A stretch of 6,143 bases of DNA, taken from the NCBI GenBank assembly GCA_023301205.1, contig JALZVC010000271.1, forward strand, positions 1 to 6,143. The letters are read 5' to 3'. This document shows, in pieces, positions 1 to 4,851 of this stretch. Source of the stretch: Flavobacteriaceae bacterium (GTDB lineage: Bacteria; Bacteroidota; Bacteroidia; Flavobacteriales; Flavobacteriaceae). Within the stretch, counting starts at the first letter, position 1, and each line of letters begins with the position of its first letter. The notes under the pieces are model-generated. The model saw only the letters and a list, made by a program, of their open reading frames with translations. It made no database searches and was not told where the DNA came from. The position numbers were made by a program, and so were the translations under genes.

Positions 1-20
1 TTCGAGTCCATGTGGGACCA
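1..20 (+). tRNA. 3' end of a tRNA (partial, isotype unknown)
   Basis: The first seven bases, TTCGAGT, fit a T-loop (positions 54-60 of the standard tRNA numbering). They are followed by five bases of T-stem (CCATG), seven bases of acceptor stem (TGGGACC) and a discriminator A at base 20. The CCA tail is not encoded: the CCA at 18-20 is acceptor stem plus discriminator, because counting from the T-loop leaves no room for it to be the tail. The anticodon lies upstream of the window, so the amino acid cannot be assigned; the 5' acceptor strand should read GGTCCCA. A terminator follows directly, which supports a tRNA transcript ending here. Confidence 0.72.
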
Positions 21-30
21 CTTAAAAATC

Positions 31-64
31 AAGCACTTATATTCTATATATAGGTGCTTTTTTT
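31..64 (+). terminator. Intrinsic terminator of the tRNA transcript
   Basis: Bases 31-42 pair with 48-59 (outer arms AAGCAC and GTGCTT, inner part A/T only with one G-T pair) around a five-base loop. The hairpin runs into a T tract at 58-64. It lies 10 bases after the tRNA end and is well placed to stop that transcript. Confidence 0.8.
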
Positions 65-149
65 GCAAAAACATGTAGGCGAGAAGTTTACATTTAACTT
101 GTCGAATGTAACCCAAGTAAAATCACATTTAAAACCAAGCCCCCATTTA

Positions 150-168
150 CGCTATATATAGGTGATTA
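150..168 (+). repeat. Imperfect direct repeat, copy 1
   Basis: The sequence CGCTATATATAGGTGATTA matches the copy at 205-223 at 15 of 19 bases. Its core, CTATATATAGGTG (152-164), also occurs exactly at 44-56 in the right arm of the tRNA terminator. The core is largely TA repeats, so part of the match may be chance. No function is known; a regulator binding site or a decayed terminator copy are possible readings. Confidence 0.4.
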
Positions 169-204
169 TTTATATTATTTTTATGCTAAAACACAAATTT
201 TAGA

Positions 205-223
205 CGCCATATAGCGGTGATAA
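205..223 (+). repeat. Imperfect direct repeat, copy 2
   Basis: The sequence CGCCATATAGCGGTGATAA is the second copy of the element at 150-168, starting 55 bases later. It also contains a short imperfect palindrome, CGC-CATATA-GCG (205-216). It lies upstream of the possible promoter for the small gene at 339, so it could be a regulator site, but this is inference only. Confidence 0.35.
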
Positions 224-266
224 CTTGCCGTTTATCGTAAATAAAAGGTAAAATATTTAAAAAATG

Positions 267-297
267 TTGTGGAGGGATGATTTTTTTAGTAATTTTA
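267..297 (+). promoter_or_regulatory. Possible promoter for the small gene at 339
   Basis: A TTG at 267-269 stands 20 bases before TAATTTTA (290-297). The latter matches seven of eight positions of the Bacteroidetes -7 element TAnnTTTG. Transcription would start near 304, leaving a leader of about 35 bases. The match is partial and chance hits are frequent in AT-rich DNA. Confidence 0.28.
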
Positions 298-338
298 CCG
301 ACTAGTTGTGATCCCAAATCGTAACTACCACTTAACCT

Positions 339-578
339 ATGCGACCTCAAATCGTGCACATACTAGCCCTCGGAATATTTCTATTCAATGGAATGCAATC
401 ATTTGCGCAATCCACTGGGCCACCAACGCCTAATCCAAATAGGACGCCTACGCCTCCTATAGAGTTATCAATGCCTATAGATGATAATATTGTTATTTTG
501 CTTGTTGCAGGTGTGTTATTAGGTGTTTATTATATATGTACATACACGTTGCGTATTGCTAAGAAGAAAACTGCGTAA
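339..578 (+). CDS. Small secreted or membrane-anchored protein, unknown function
   Basis: I do not recognise a named family for this 79-residue protein. Residues 1-23 look like a signal peptide: hydrophobic core ILALGIFLF and a cleavage site after SFA (Ala23). A Pro/Thr-rich linker follows at about 27-40, then PIDDN (46-50), a single membrane segment at about 51-68 and a basic tail (KKK at 75-77). From general knowledge, short flavobacterial proteins with a signal peptide, a proline-rich stretch, a P-I-D motif and one C-terminal helix are common and usually annotated hypothetical; this one fits that layout. The mature protein would be anchored in the inner membrane with the linker outside the cytoplasm. 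The in-frame stop TAA at 333-335 makes ATG 339 the first possible ATG. There is no Shine-Dalgarno. Its last 20 bases overlap the end of ribE on the other strand. The clear protein architecture argues for a real gene. Confidence 0.68.
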   Translation: MRPQIVHILALGIFLFNGMQSFAQSTGPPTPNPNRTPTPPIELSMPIDDNIVILLVAGVLLGVYYICTYTLRIAKKKTA

Positions 579-1149
579 GACGCGCAACATATTTTCCAAT
601 TACATCAAATTCTAAATTTACTTGATTTCCTTTTTTTAAGAGATGAAACGTTGTATTCTTGTAGGTATACGGGATAATAGCCACACTAAAAAAATCTTCT
701 CCAGAATCTATAACCGTTAAGCTTACACCATTAATTGTAATGGATCCTTTTTCGATGGTAATATTTCTGGAGCTATTGTCATAGTTAAACGTAAATTTCC
801 AACTTCCATTTTCTTCTTTAATAGCAGAACAAATTGCCGTTTGATCTACGTGACCCTGCACGATGTGGCCATCTAATCTATCGCCCAATCGCATACCTCT
901 TTCAAGATTTACGGCTCCTCCCACGATTAGTGATGACAAGGTTGTTTTATCTAGTGTTTCTTTAATTGCCGTAACCTTGTATTGATTACCGTTTATAGAA
1001 ACCACGGTTAGACAAACACCATTGTGGGCGACACTTTGATCTATTTTTAATTCTTGAGTAAATGAAGCAGTAACTTCTATGTGAAGGTTAGTATCTTCTT
1101 CTTGAAGGGAGGTAATAGTACCAATGGTTTCAATAATTCCTGTAAACAT
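559..1149 (-). CDS. ribE: Riboflavin synthase, alpha subunit
   Basis: Riboflavin synthase makes one riboflavin and one pyrimidinedione from two molecules of 6,7-dimethyl-8-ribityllumazine, the last step of vitamin B2 synthesis, in the cytoplasm as a homotrimer. The 196-residue protein has the family's length and its two tandem lumazine-binding barrels, about 1-97 and 98-190. Visible hallmarks are the N-terminal MFTGIIE, the VAHNGVCLTVV segment (Cys46) in the first barrel, GHIVQGHVD (His95 and His100) at the junction, and the matching GSITINGVSLTV segment in the second barrel, with TTFHL near its end. The ATG at 1149-1147 gives exactly the conserved MFTGI start. There is no Shine-Dalgarno, as is usual in this phylum. 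I see no FMN riboswitch in the short leader. The gene stands apart from other rib genes, diverges from pdxA, and its last 20 bases are antisense to the end of the small gene at 339-578. The symbol ribC is used for the same enzyme in some species. Confidence 0.96.
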   Translation of the reverse strand: MFTGIIETIGTITSLQEEDTNLHIEVTASFTQELKIDQSVAHNGVCLTVVSINGNQYKVTAIKETLDKTTLSSLIVGGAVNLERGMRLGDRLDGHIVQGHVDQTAICSAIKEENGSWKFTFNYDNSSRNITIEKGSITINGVSLTVIDSGEDFFSVAIIPYTYKNTTFHLLKKGNQVNLEFDVIGKYVARLTQFSS

Positions 1150-1170
1150 AAATTCAAATAGTTACCTTTG
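1140..1170 (+). promoter_or_regulatory. Likely promoter of pdxA
   Basis: TACCTTTG (1163-1170) matches the Bacteroidetes -7 consensus TAnnTTTG. A partial -33 match (CTG, 1140-1142) lies 20 bases upstream. A start near 1177 would give a leader of about 30 bases before the ATG at 1207. The -7 box is one arm of an inverted repeat shared with the ribE promoter. Confidence 0.5.
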
Positions 1171-1175
1171 TTACA

Positions 1176-1202
1176 CAAAAGTAATCATAAAGAACACGCA
1201 AA
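1176..1202 (-). promoter_or_regulatory. Likely promoter of ribE
   Basis: Read on the minus strand, TACTTTTG (1183 to 1176) matches TAnnTTTG, and TTTG (1202 to 1199) could be the -33 box. The spacing of 15 bases is shorter than usual, which weakens the call. Transcription would begin near 1169, about 20 bases before the ribE ATG. It overlaps the pdxA promoter almost completely. Confidence 0.42.
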
Positions 1203-1206
1203 TACC

Positions 1207-2265
1207 ATGAGTAAAGAGAATAAAATGATTGTCGGAATTTCTATTGGTGATCTTAATGGAATTGGCCCAGAGATTGTTTTAAAAACCCTAGAAGATTCGC
1301 GTATGCTAGAGTTTTGTACTCCTGTTATTTTTGCGAGTGTAAAACTGATGTCTTTTTACAAGAAAGCATTTAACATACAGTGTAATTTGCAAGGTATTGA
1401 TAGCGTGGACAAGGTTATTCATAAAAAAATCAATGTACTTAATGTCTGGAAAGAGAATGTTGATGTACGTTTTGGTAAAGAAGAAAAGGACGCAGGCTCT
1501 TACGCTTTAAAATCATTTGAAGCAACTGTTGCTGCTTTAAAAGAAGGTAAAATAGACGCATTGGTCACAGCTCCTATTAATAAGTCGAATATTCAATCGG
1601 AAACATTTACCTTCCCAGGTCACACAGACTATTTAAATCAAGAACTAGAAGGTGATGCGTTGATGTTGATGGTTTCAGACTCTTTACGAGTTGGTTTATT
1701 AACAGATCACGTTGCGGTTAAGAACGTTTCAGAAACGATTACACGAGAACTTATAGAAAAAAAGATAAATACGATACATAAGACGCTAATTCAAGATTTT
1801 GGTATTGAGCGACCTAAGATTGCCGTTTTAGGGATTAATCCGCATACGGGTGATAATGGTGTAATTGGCAAAGAAGATGATGAGGTTTTACGACCTACGC
1901 TAGACAACTTGCGCAATAATGGGAAGGTTATTTTTGGCCCATATGCTGCGGATAGTTTTTTTGGTTCTGGAAATTATAAAAATTTTGATGTAATAATTGC
2001 CTCTTATCACGATCAAGGGTTGATCCCGTTTAAGACTTTAGCATTTGGTTCTGGAGTAAACTTCACGGCTGGATTAAACCAAATAAGAACCTCGCCAGAT
2101 CACGGTACAGCATTTGATATTGCTGGGAAAAACCAAGCAAATCATGAGTCGTTTAGAGCCGCAATGTTTAGTGCCATTTCTATTTTTAAAGCTAGAGAAC
2201 AACACCAGAAAATTTCAGAAAACCCCCTTACTGTGAACAGGCGACAACCGTTTGTAAAAAAGTAG
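1207..2265 (+). CDS. pdxA: 4-hydroxythreonine-4-phosphate dehydrogenase PdxA
   Basis: PdxA oxidises 4-phospho-hydroxy-L-threonine with NAD(P); the product decarboxylates to 3-amino-2-oxopropyl phosphate, which PdxJ uses in the DXP-dependent route to pyridoxal phosphate. It is a cytoplasmic metal-dependent homodimer. From ATG 1207 the protein has 352 residues, a little longer than the usual 330 or so. It starts with the family segment GISIGDLNGIGPE. The three metal ligands are present: His168 in LTDHVAV, His213 in NPHTGDNG and His268 in SYHDQGL. The substrate segments PGHTDYL (His139) and IRTSPDHGTAFDIAG (Arg294) are intact. With this start the key residues fall within two positions of the E. 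coli numbering, which favours it over an upstream TTG at 1168 (inside the promoter box). ATG 1225 remains an alternative. pdxA diverges from ribE; the next gene has its own promoter 12 bases after the stop. The basic tail after about residue 335 is not conserved. Confidence 0.95.
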   Translation: MSKENKMIVGISIGDLNGIGPEIVLKTLEDSRMLEFCTPVIFASVKLMSFYKKAFNIQCNLQGIDSVDKVIHKKINVLNVWKENVDVRFGKEEKDAGSYALKSFEATVAALKEGKIDALVTAPINKSNIQSETFTFPGHTDYLNQELEGDALMLMVSDSLRVGLLTDHVAVKNVSETITRELIEKKINTIHKTLIQDFGIERPKIAVLGINPHTGDNGVIGKEDDEVLRPTLDNLRNNGKVIFGPYAADSFFGSGNYKNFDVIIASYHDQGLIPFKTLAFGSGVNFTAGLNQIRTSPDHGTAFDIAGKNQANHESFRAAMFSAISIFKAREQHQKISENPLTVNRRQPFVKK

Positions 2266-2270
2266 TGATA

Positions 2271-2298
2271 AATTAATTTGCAAATCAAATAATTTTTT
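2271..2298 (+). terminator. Possible weak terminator after pdxA
   Basis: ATTAATTTG (2272-2280) pairs with CAAATAATT (2286-2294), with one mismatch-type offset, across the loop CAAAT, and T residues run to 2298. The stem is almost all A-T pairs, so it would be weak. It overlaps the next promoter, so the symmetry may be incidental. Confidence 0.25.
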
Positions 2299-2305
2299 AT
2301 CTTTG
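2277..2305 (+). promoter_or_regulatory. Promoter of the DUF177-rpmF operon
   Basis: TTTG at 2277-2280 and TATCTTTG at 2298-2305 match the Bacteroidetes -33 and -7 elements (TTTG and TAnnTTTG) with 17 bases between them. This is the best promoter match in the window. Transcription should start near 2312, giving a leader of about 38 bases. It explains how this ribosome-related unit can be expressed independently of pdxA. Confidence 0.75.
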
Positions 2306-2310
2306 CACCC

Positions 2311-2326
2311 GCTTTACGCGTAAGGC
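2311..2326 (+). promoter_or_regulatory. 16-base palindrome at the likely mRNA start
   Basis: GCTTTACGCGTAAGGC is a palindrome except for one T/G position. As RNA it can form a six-pair stem (one G-U) with a CGCG loop right at the predicted 5' end of the DUF177-rpmF transcript. As DNA it could be an operator. Which, if either, is unknown. Confidence 0.35.
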
Positions 2327-2338
2327 AATGTTACTATC

Positions 2339-2344
2339 AAGGTG
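2339..2344 (+). promoter_or_regulatory. Shine-Dalgarno-like site deciding the DUF177 start
   Basis: AAGGTG lies five bases before ATG 2350. This is unusual in a window where most genes lack such a site, and it favours ATG 2350 over the in-frame GTG at 2344, which falls inside it. Confidence 0.5.
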
Positions 2345-2349
2345 TGATT

Positions 2350-2895
2350 ATGAGAGAACTGAAAGAATTTACAATCCCTTTTGTTGGACTTAAATTAGGA
2401 ACACATCGCTTTGATTTTAAAATTGACAATAAGTTCTTTAACCATTTTGAGTATGACGAGTTTAATGATGTAGATCTTAAACTTGACGTATTGCTTGATA
2501 AAAAAACAACTCTACTGGAGTTTACACTCTCGTATAATGGCGTGATTAATGTCTTTTGTGATGTTACAAACGAGCCATTTGGCGAAGAAATACAAGGTGA
2601 ATATCACTTTATTGTAAAGTTTGGAGATGAGTTTAATAGTGAAAATGAGGATCTTTTAATTATTCCTCACGGGAGTTATGAAGTGAATATCCAGCAATAT
2701 ATTTATGAGTCTGTAATACTAAGTATGCCTTCGAGAAGGATACACCCAGGCGTAGATGACGGCACGTTAAAAAGTGACATACTTGATAAACTTGAAGAAT
2801 TAAGCCCTCGGGTAAATAAAGAATATAAAAGTACATCTAAGGACAAGACAGACCCTAGGTGGGATACATTAAAAAAATTATTAAACGATAAATAA
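2350..2895 (+). CDS. YceD/DUF177 family protein
   Basis: A 181-residue protein of the YceD (DUF177) family. In other bacteria and plastids members of this family are tied to 23S rRNA accumulation and large-subunit assembly, and the gene almost always sits just before rpmF, as here (8 bases apart). Visible features are the N-terminal REL-EF-IPF-GLK-G segment, the central CDVTNEPF motif (Cys70), which corresponds to the family's CxRC region but keeps only one cysteine, a downstream acidic beta-rich part with SMPSRRIHP, and the conserved C-terminal [11 protein letters not shown] charged, probably disordered stretch (about 145-168) precedes that end. ATG 2350 is chosen for its Shine-Dalgarno and because the protein then starts MRELKEF. 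The gene is expected to be cytoplasmic and co-transcribed with rpmF from the promoter at 2277-2305. The family assignment is firm; the molecular role in this organism is inferred. Confidence 0.88.
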   Translation: MRELKEFTIPFVGLKLGTHRFDFKIDNKFFNHFEYDEFNDVDLKLDVLLDKKTTLLEFTLSYNGVINVFCDVTNEPFGEEIQGEYHFIVKFGDEFNSENEDLLIIPHGSYEVNIQQYIYESVILSMPSRRIHPGVDDGTLKSDILDKLEELSPRVNKEYKSTSKDKTDPRWDTLKKLLNDK

Positions 2896-2903
2896 CAAAC
2901 GCA

Positions 2904-3101
2904 ATGGCACATCCAAAGAGAAAAATCTCGAAAACTAGAAGAGATAAAAGAAGAACACATTACAAGGCTGTAGCACCACAAATTGCAACAGACCCAACAA
3001 CTGGAGAAGCGCACTTATATCATAGAGCGCACTGGCATGAAGGAAAATTATACTACAGAGGTCAGATTGTAATTGATGCTGTAGAAACGGTTGAGGCATA
3101 A
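2904..3101 (+). CDS. rpmF: 50S ribosomal protein L32
   Basis: L32 is a small protein of the large ribosomal subunit. The 65-residue product begins [20 protein letters not shown], the strongly basic N-terminal part typical of the family (the initiator Met is probably removed). The second half, with [20 protein letters not shown], is the form seen in Bacteroidetes. No cysteine is present, so the zinc ribbon found in many L32 proteins is absent; Asp30 stands about where the first zinc cysteine would be. The gene starts 8 bases after the DUF177 stop and a strong terminator follows 22 bases after its own stop, so it is the last gene of a two-gene operon. No plsX follows, unlike in E. coli. Confidence 0.96.
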   Translation: MAHPKRKISKTRRDKRRTHYKAVAPQIATDPTTGEAHLYHRAHWHEGKLYYRGQIVIDAVETVEA

Positions 3102-3123
3102 GAAGTTCCTAACAAAATAGTAG

Positions 3124-3151
3124 AACTCCCACAAAATGTGGGAGTTTTTTT
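3124..3151 (+). terminator. Strong intrinsic terminator after rpmF
   Basis: CTCCCACA (3126-3133) pairs perfectly with TGTGGGAG (3137-3144) around the loop AAA, and a run of seven T follows at 3145-3151. Two further A-T pairs (3124-3125 with 3145-3146) can extend the stem. It separates the ribosomal unit from fabH. Confidence 0.9.
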
Positions 3152-3178
3152 GTTTTCTGAAATGAGTTAAAATTGTTT

Positions 3179-3205
3179 AAAAAACAGTGATAAAAGCTGT
3201 TTTTT
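3179..3205 (+). terminator. Second hairpin with T tract
   Basis: AAAAAACAG (3179-3187) pairs with CTGTTTTTT (3197-3205) across a nine-base loop. It could be a weak back-up terminator 28 bases after the strong one, or part of the fabH leader or control region. The stem has only two G-C pairs and the T run is part of the stem. Confidence 0.35.
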
Positions 3206-3275
3206 CGTGAAAAAGCATTATTTTTCCAAGCTTTTAGACAGGATTTGATCCTTTTTTAAAATATAAATTAACTGT

Positions 3276-4274
3276 ATGAGTAGAATAACAGCTGCCATTA
3301 CTGCGGTAGGAGGATATGTTCCAGATTATGTTTTAAGCAATGATATCCTTGCGACCATGGTAGATACCAATGATGAATGGATAACCTCTAGAACTGGAAT
3401 TACGGAACGCCGTATTTTAAAAGATGAAGGAAAGGGAACTTCCTTTTTAGCTATAAAAGCAGCAAAAGATCTTTTAGCAAAAAGCAATGTAGATCCTAAA
3501 GAAATAGACATGGTGATTATGGCAACTGCCACACCAGACATGCAAGTAGCAGCAACAGGTGTTTACGTAGCGACCGAAATAGGTGCTGTAAATGCCTTTT
3601 CTTATGACCTAGTTGCAGCCTGCTCTAGCTTCCTTTTTGGGATGTCTACAGCAGCAAAATATATAGAATCTGGGCGTTATAAAAAAGTACTTCTTATAGG
3701 TGGAGATAAAATGTCTTCAATTATAGATTATACAGATCGTACTACGTGTATCATTTTTGGCGATGGTGCGGGTGCAGTTCTTTTTGAGCCTAATGAAGAA
3801 GGTTTAGGTGTTCAAGATGAGTACTTGCGTTCAGATGGAATAGGACGCCAAAGTCTTAAAATAGACGCGGGGGGTTCGATACTTCCAGCTTCTGCAGACA
3901 CAGTTTCAAATAGACAACATTACGTGTTTCAAGATGGTAAAACGGTATTCAAGTTTGCCGTTTCTAATATGGCTCATGTTTCAGAAACCATTTTACAGCG
4001 CAATAACCTTACAGGAGATGATATTCAATGGCTAGTACCGCACCAAGCGAACAAGCGTATTATTGATGCTACAGCAAGAAAGATGAATTTGCCGGAAGAA
4101 AAAGTAATGATAAATATTCATAAATACGGAAACACAACCTCCGGTACCTTGCCGTTGTGTTTGATGGATTATGAAAGTAAATTAAAAAAAGGAGATAACC
4201 TTGTTTTTGCTGCCTTTGGCGGCGGCTTTACTTGGGGAGCTATATACGTCAAATGGGCGTATAATTCAAATTAA
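3276..4274 (+). CDS. fabH: 3-oxoacyl-ACP synthase III (KAS III)
   Basis: FabH condenses acetyl-CoA (or another short acyl-CoA primer) with malonyl-ACP to start type II fatty acid synthesis in the cytoplasm. The 332-residue length is normal for this thiolase-fold homodimer. The catalytic triad is visible: Cys116 in DLVAACSSF, His256 in VPHQANKRI and Asn286 in HKYGNTTSGT. Other family marks are WITSRTGITERRI near residue 35-47, FGDGAGAVLF (161-170) and the C-terminal FGGGFTWGA (314-322). Primer preference (acetyl or branched) cannot be read from the sequence; many Bacteroidetes make iso-branched fatty acids. The ATG at 3276 gives a normal N-terminus. No Shine-Dalgarno is seen. A promoter should lie in the 3152-3275 gap, but the best -7 candidate (TATTTTTC, 3219-3226) lacks a clear -33 partner. 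accB follows after 37 bases, so fabH-accB-accC are probably one transcript. Some flavobacteria carry several fabH copies; this is the one in the conserved context. Confidence 0.96.
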   Translation: MSRITAAITAVGGYVPDYVLSNDILATMVDTNDEWITSRTGITERRILKDEGKGTSFLAIKAAKDLLAKSNVDPKEIDMVIMATATPDMQVAATGVYVATEIGAVNAFSYDLVAACSSFLFGMSTAAKYIESGRYKKVLLIGGDKMSSIIDYTDRTTCIIFGDGAGAVLFEPNEEGLGVQDEYLRSDGIGRQSLKIDAGGSILPASADTVSNRQHYVFQDGKTVFKFAVSNMAHVSETILQRNNLTGDDIQWLVPHQANKRIIDATARKMNLPEEKVMINIHKYGNTTSGTLPLCLMDYESKLKKGDNLVFAAFGGGFTWGAIYVKWAYNSN

Positions 4275-4311
4275 ATAAATTAGAAAACCACCATAATTAA
4301 AATTAAAAAAG

Positions 4312-4782
4312 ATGGAAATTAAAGACATTCAAAATCTAATTAAATTCGTTGCAAAATCTGGGGCGAGTGAGGTAAAGCTTGAGATGGAAAATATTAAAAT
4401 AACCATCAGGACAGGTCATGATGATAGAGGAGAGACCACATATATACAGCAAATGCCAGCAATGGCAGCAGCTCCTGTAGCAGCTCCGGTAGCGGCAGTA
4501 CCTGTAGAAACATCTCCTGCTCCAGTAGCAGAGGACTCAAAATATATAACAGTAAAATCTCCTATCATTGGAACATTTTACCGTAAACCATCACCAGACA
4601 AACCTTTGTTTGTCGAGGTAGGATCTCAAATAGGAGAAGGCGACGTGCTTTGTGTTATTGAAGCAATGAAGCTATTTAATGAGATTGAGAGTGAAGTTTC
4701 TGGTAAAATCGTTAAGATTTTAATCGATGACGCCTCTCCAGTGGAATTTGATCAACCACTCTTTTTAGTAGACCCGTCTTAA
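4312..4782 (+). CDS. accB: Biotin carboxyl carrier protein of acetyl-CoA carboxylase
   Basis: AccB carries the biotin that AccC carboxylates and from which AccA/AccD pass the carboxyl group to acetyl-CoA to form malonyl-CoA. The 156-residue protein has three parts as usual: an N-terminal region (1-45) that binds AccC, an Ala/Pro-rich flexible linker (about 49-73), and a C-terminal biotinyl domain (about 77-156). The biotin attachment site is Lys120 in CVIEAMKLFNEIESE. The protruding-thumb segment (about 87-102, IGTFYRKPSPDKPLFV) marks the true acetyl-CoA carboxylase form rather than other biotinyl domains. ATG 4312 gives the typical MEIKDIQ start. There is no strong Shine-Dalgarno (AAAAAAG lies directly before). 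Transcription is probably shared with fabH and accC. accA and accD are not in the window. Confidence 0.96.
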   Translation: MEIKDIQNLIKFVAKSGASEVKLEMENIKITIRTGHDDRGETTYIQQMPAMAAAPVAAPVAAVPVETSPAPVAEDSKYITVKSPIIGTFYRKPSPDKPLFVEVGSQIGEGDVLCVIEAMKLFNEIESEVSGKIVKILIDDASPVEFDQPLFLVDPS

Positions 4783-4827
4783 TTTAAATTCTATAACTAA
4801 AATTGAAAATTCCCTCTAGGGAGTCTT

Positions 4828-4845
4828 ATGTCGAATTTAAAGTAA
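4828..4845 (+). other. Possible five-codon minicistron before accC
   Basis: In the 69-base gap between accB and accC, AGGGAG (4818-4823) lies four bases before an ATG that opens the frame MSNLK, ending in TAA 4843-4845, six bases before the accC ATG. The Shine-Dalgarno overlaps a small inverted repeat, TCCC-TCTA-GGGA (4811-4822), which could partly hide it. Such a frame could couple translation into accC or act as a ribosome landing site. It may also be chance; nothing in the peptide supports a function of its own. Confidence 0.28.
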
Positions 4846-4851
4846 CGAAAC

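Larger units (their letters stand above)
65..338. other. Intergenic region without a convincing gene
   Basis: About 270 AT-rich bases between the tRNA terminator and the small gene at 339. I see no coding frame with family resemblance. The region holds two imperfect copies of a 19-base sequence (150-168 and 205-223), a 15-codon reading frame at 277-324 of doubtful reality, and a possible promoter at 267-297. Although it lies next to a tRNA gene, a common integration site, no integrase gene or exact tRNA-end duplication is visible. Confidence 0.6.

Noticed and set aside
1..338. Integrated element or attachment site next to the tRNA end
   Set aside because: No integrase, no duplicated tRNA end and no cargo genes are visible within the window; the tRNA-proximal repeat is part of a terminator.
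536..543. Palindrome ATGTACAT as an operator
   Set aside because: An eight-base palindrome inside a coding region of AT-rich DNA is expected by chance.
1168..1206. N-terminal extension of PdxA by 13 residues from a TTG at 1168
   Set aside because: The TTG lies inside the likely -7 box, so it would not be in the mRNA; the added residues are not family-like; and ATG 1207 aligns the metal and substrate residues with E. coli PdxA within two positions.
1150..1206. FMN riboswitch controlling ribE
   Set aside because: The leader is only about 20 bases long and has none of the conserved multi-helix structure that such a riboswitch needs.
2344..2349. GTG start for the DUF177 protein
   Set aside because: It falls within the AAGGTG Shine-Dalgarno-like site; ATG 2350 has the proper spacing and gives a typical start.
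2703..3014. 103-codon frame on the minus strand
   Set aside because: It is antisense to DUF177 and rpmF, has a Ser/Cys-rich low-complexity composition and no recognisable motif.
3326..3541. 71-codon frame on the minus strand
   Set aside because: It lies wholly inside fabH on the other strand and shows no independent coding signal.
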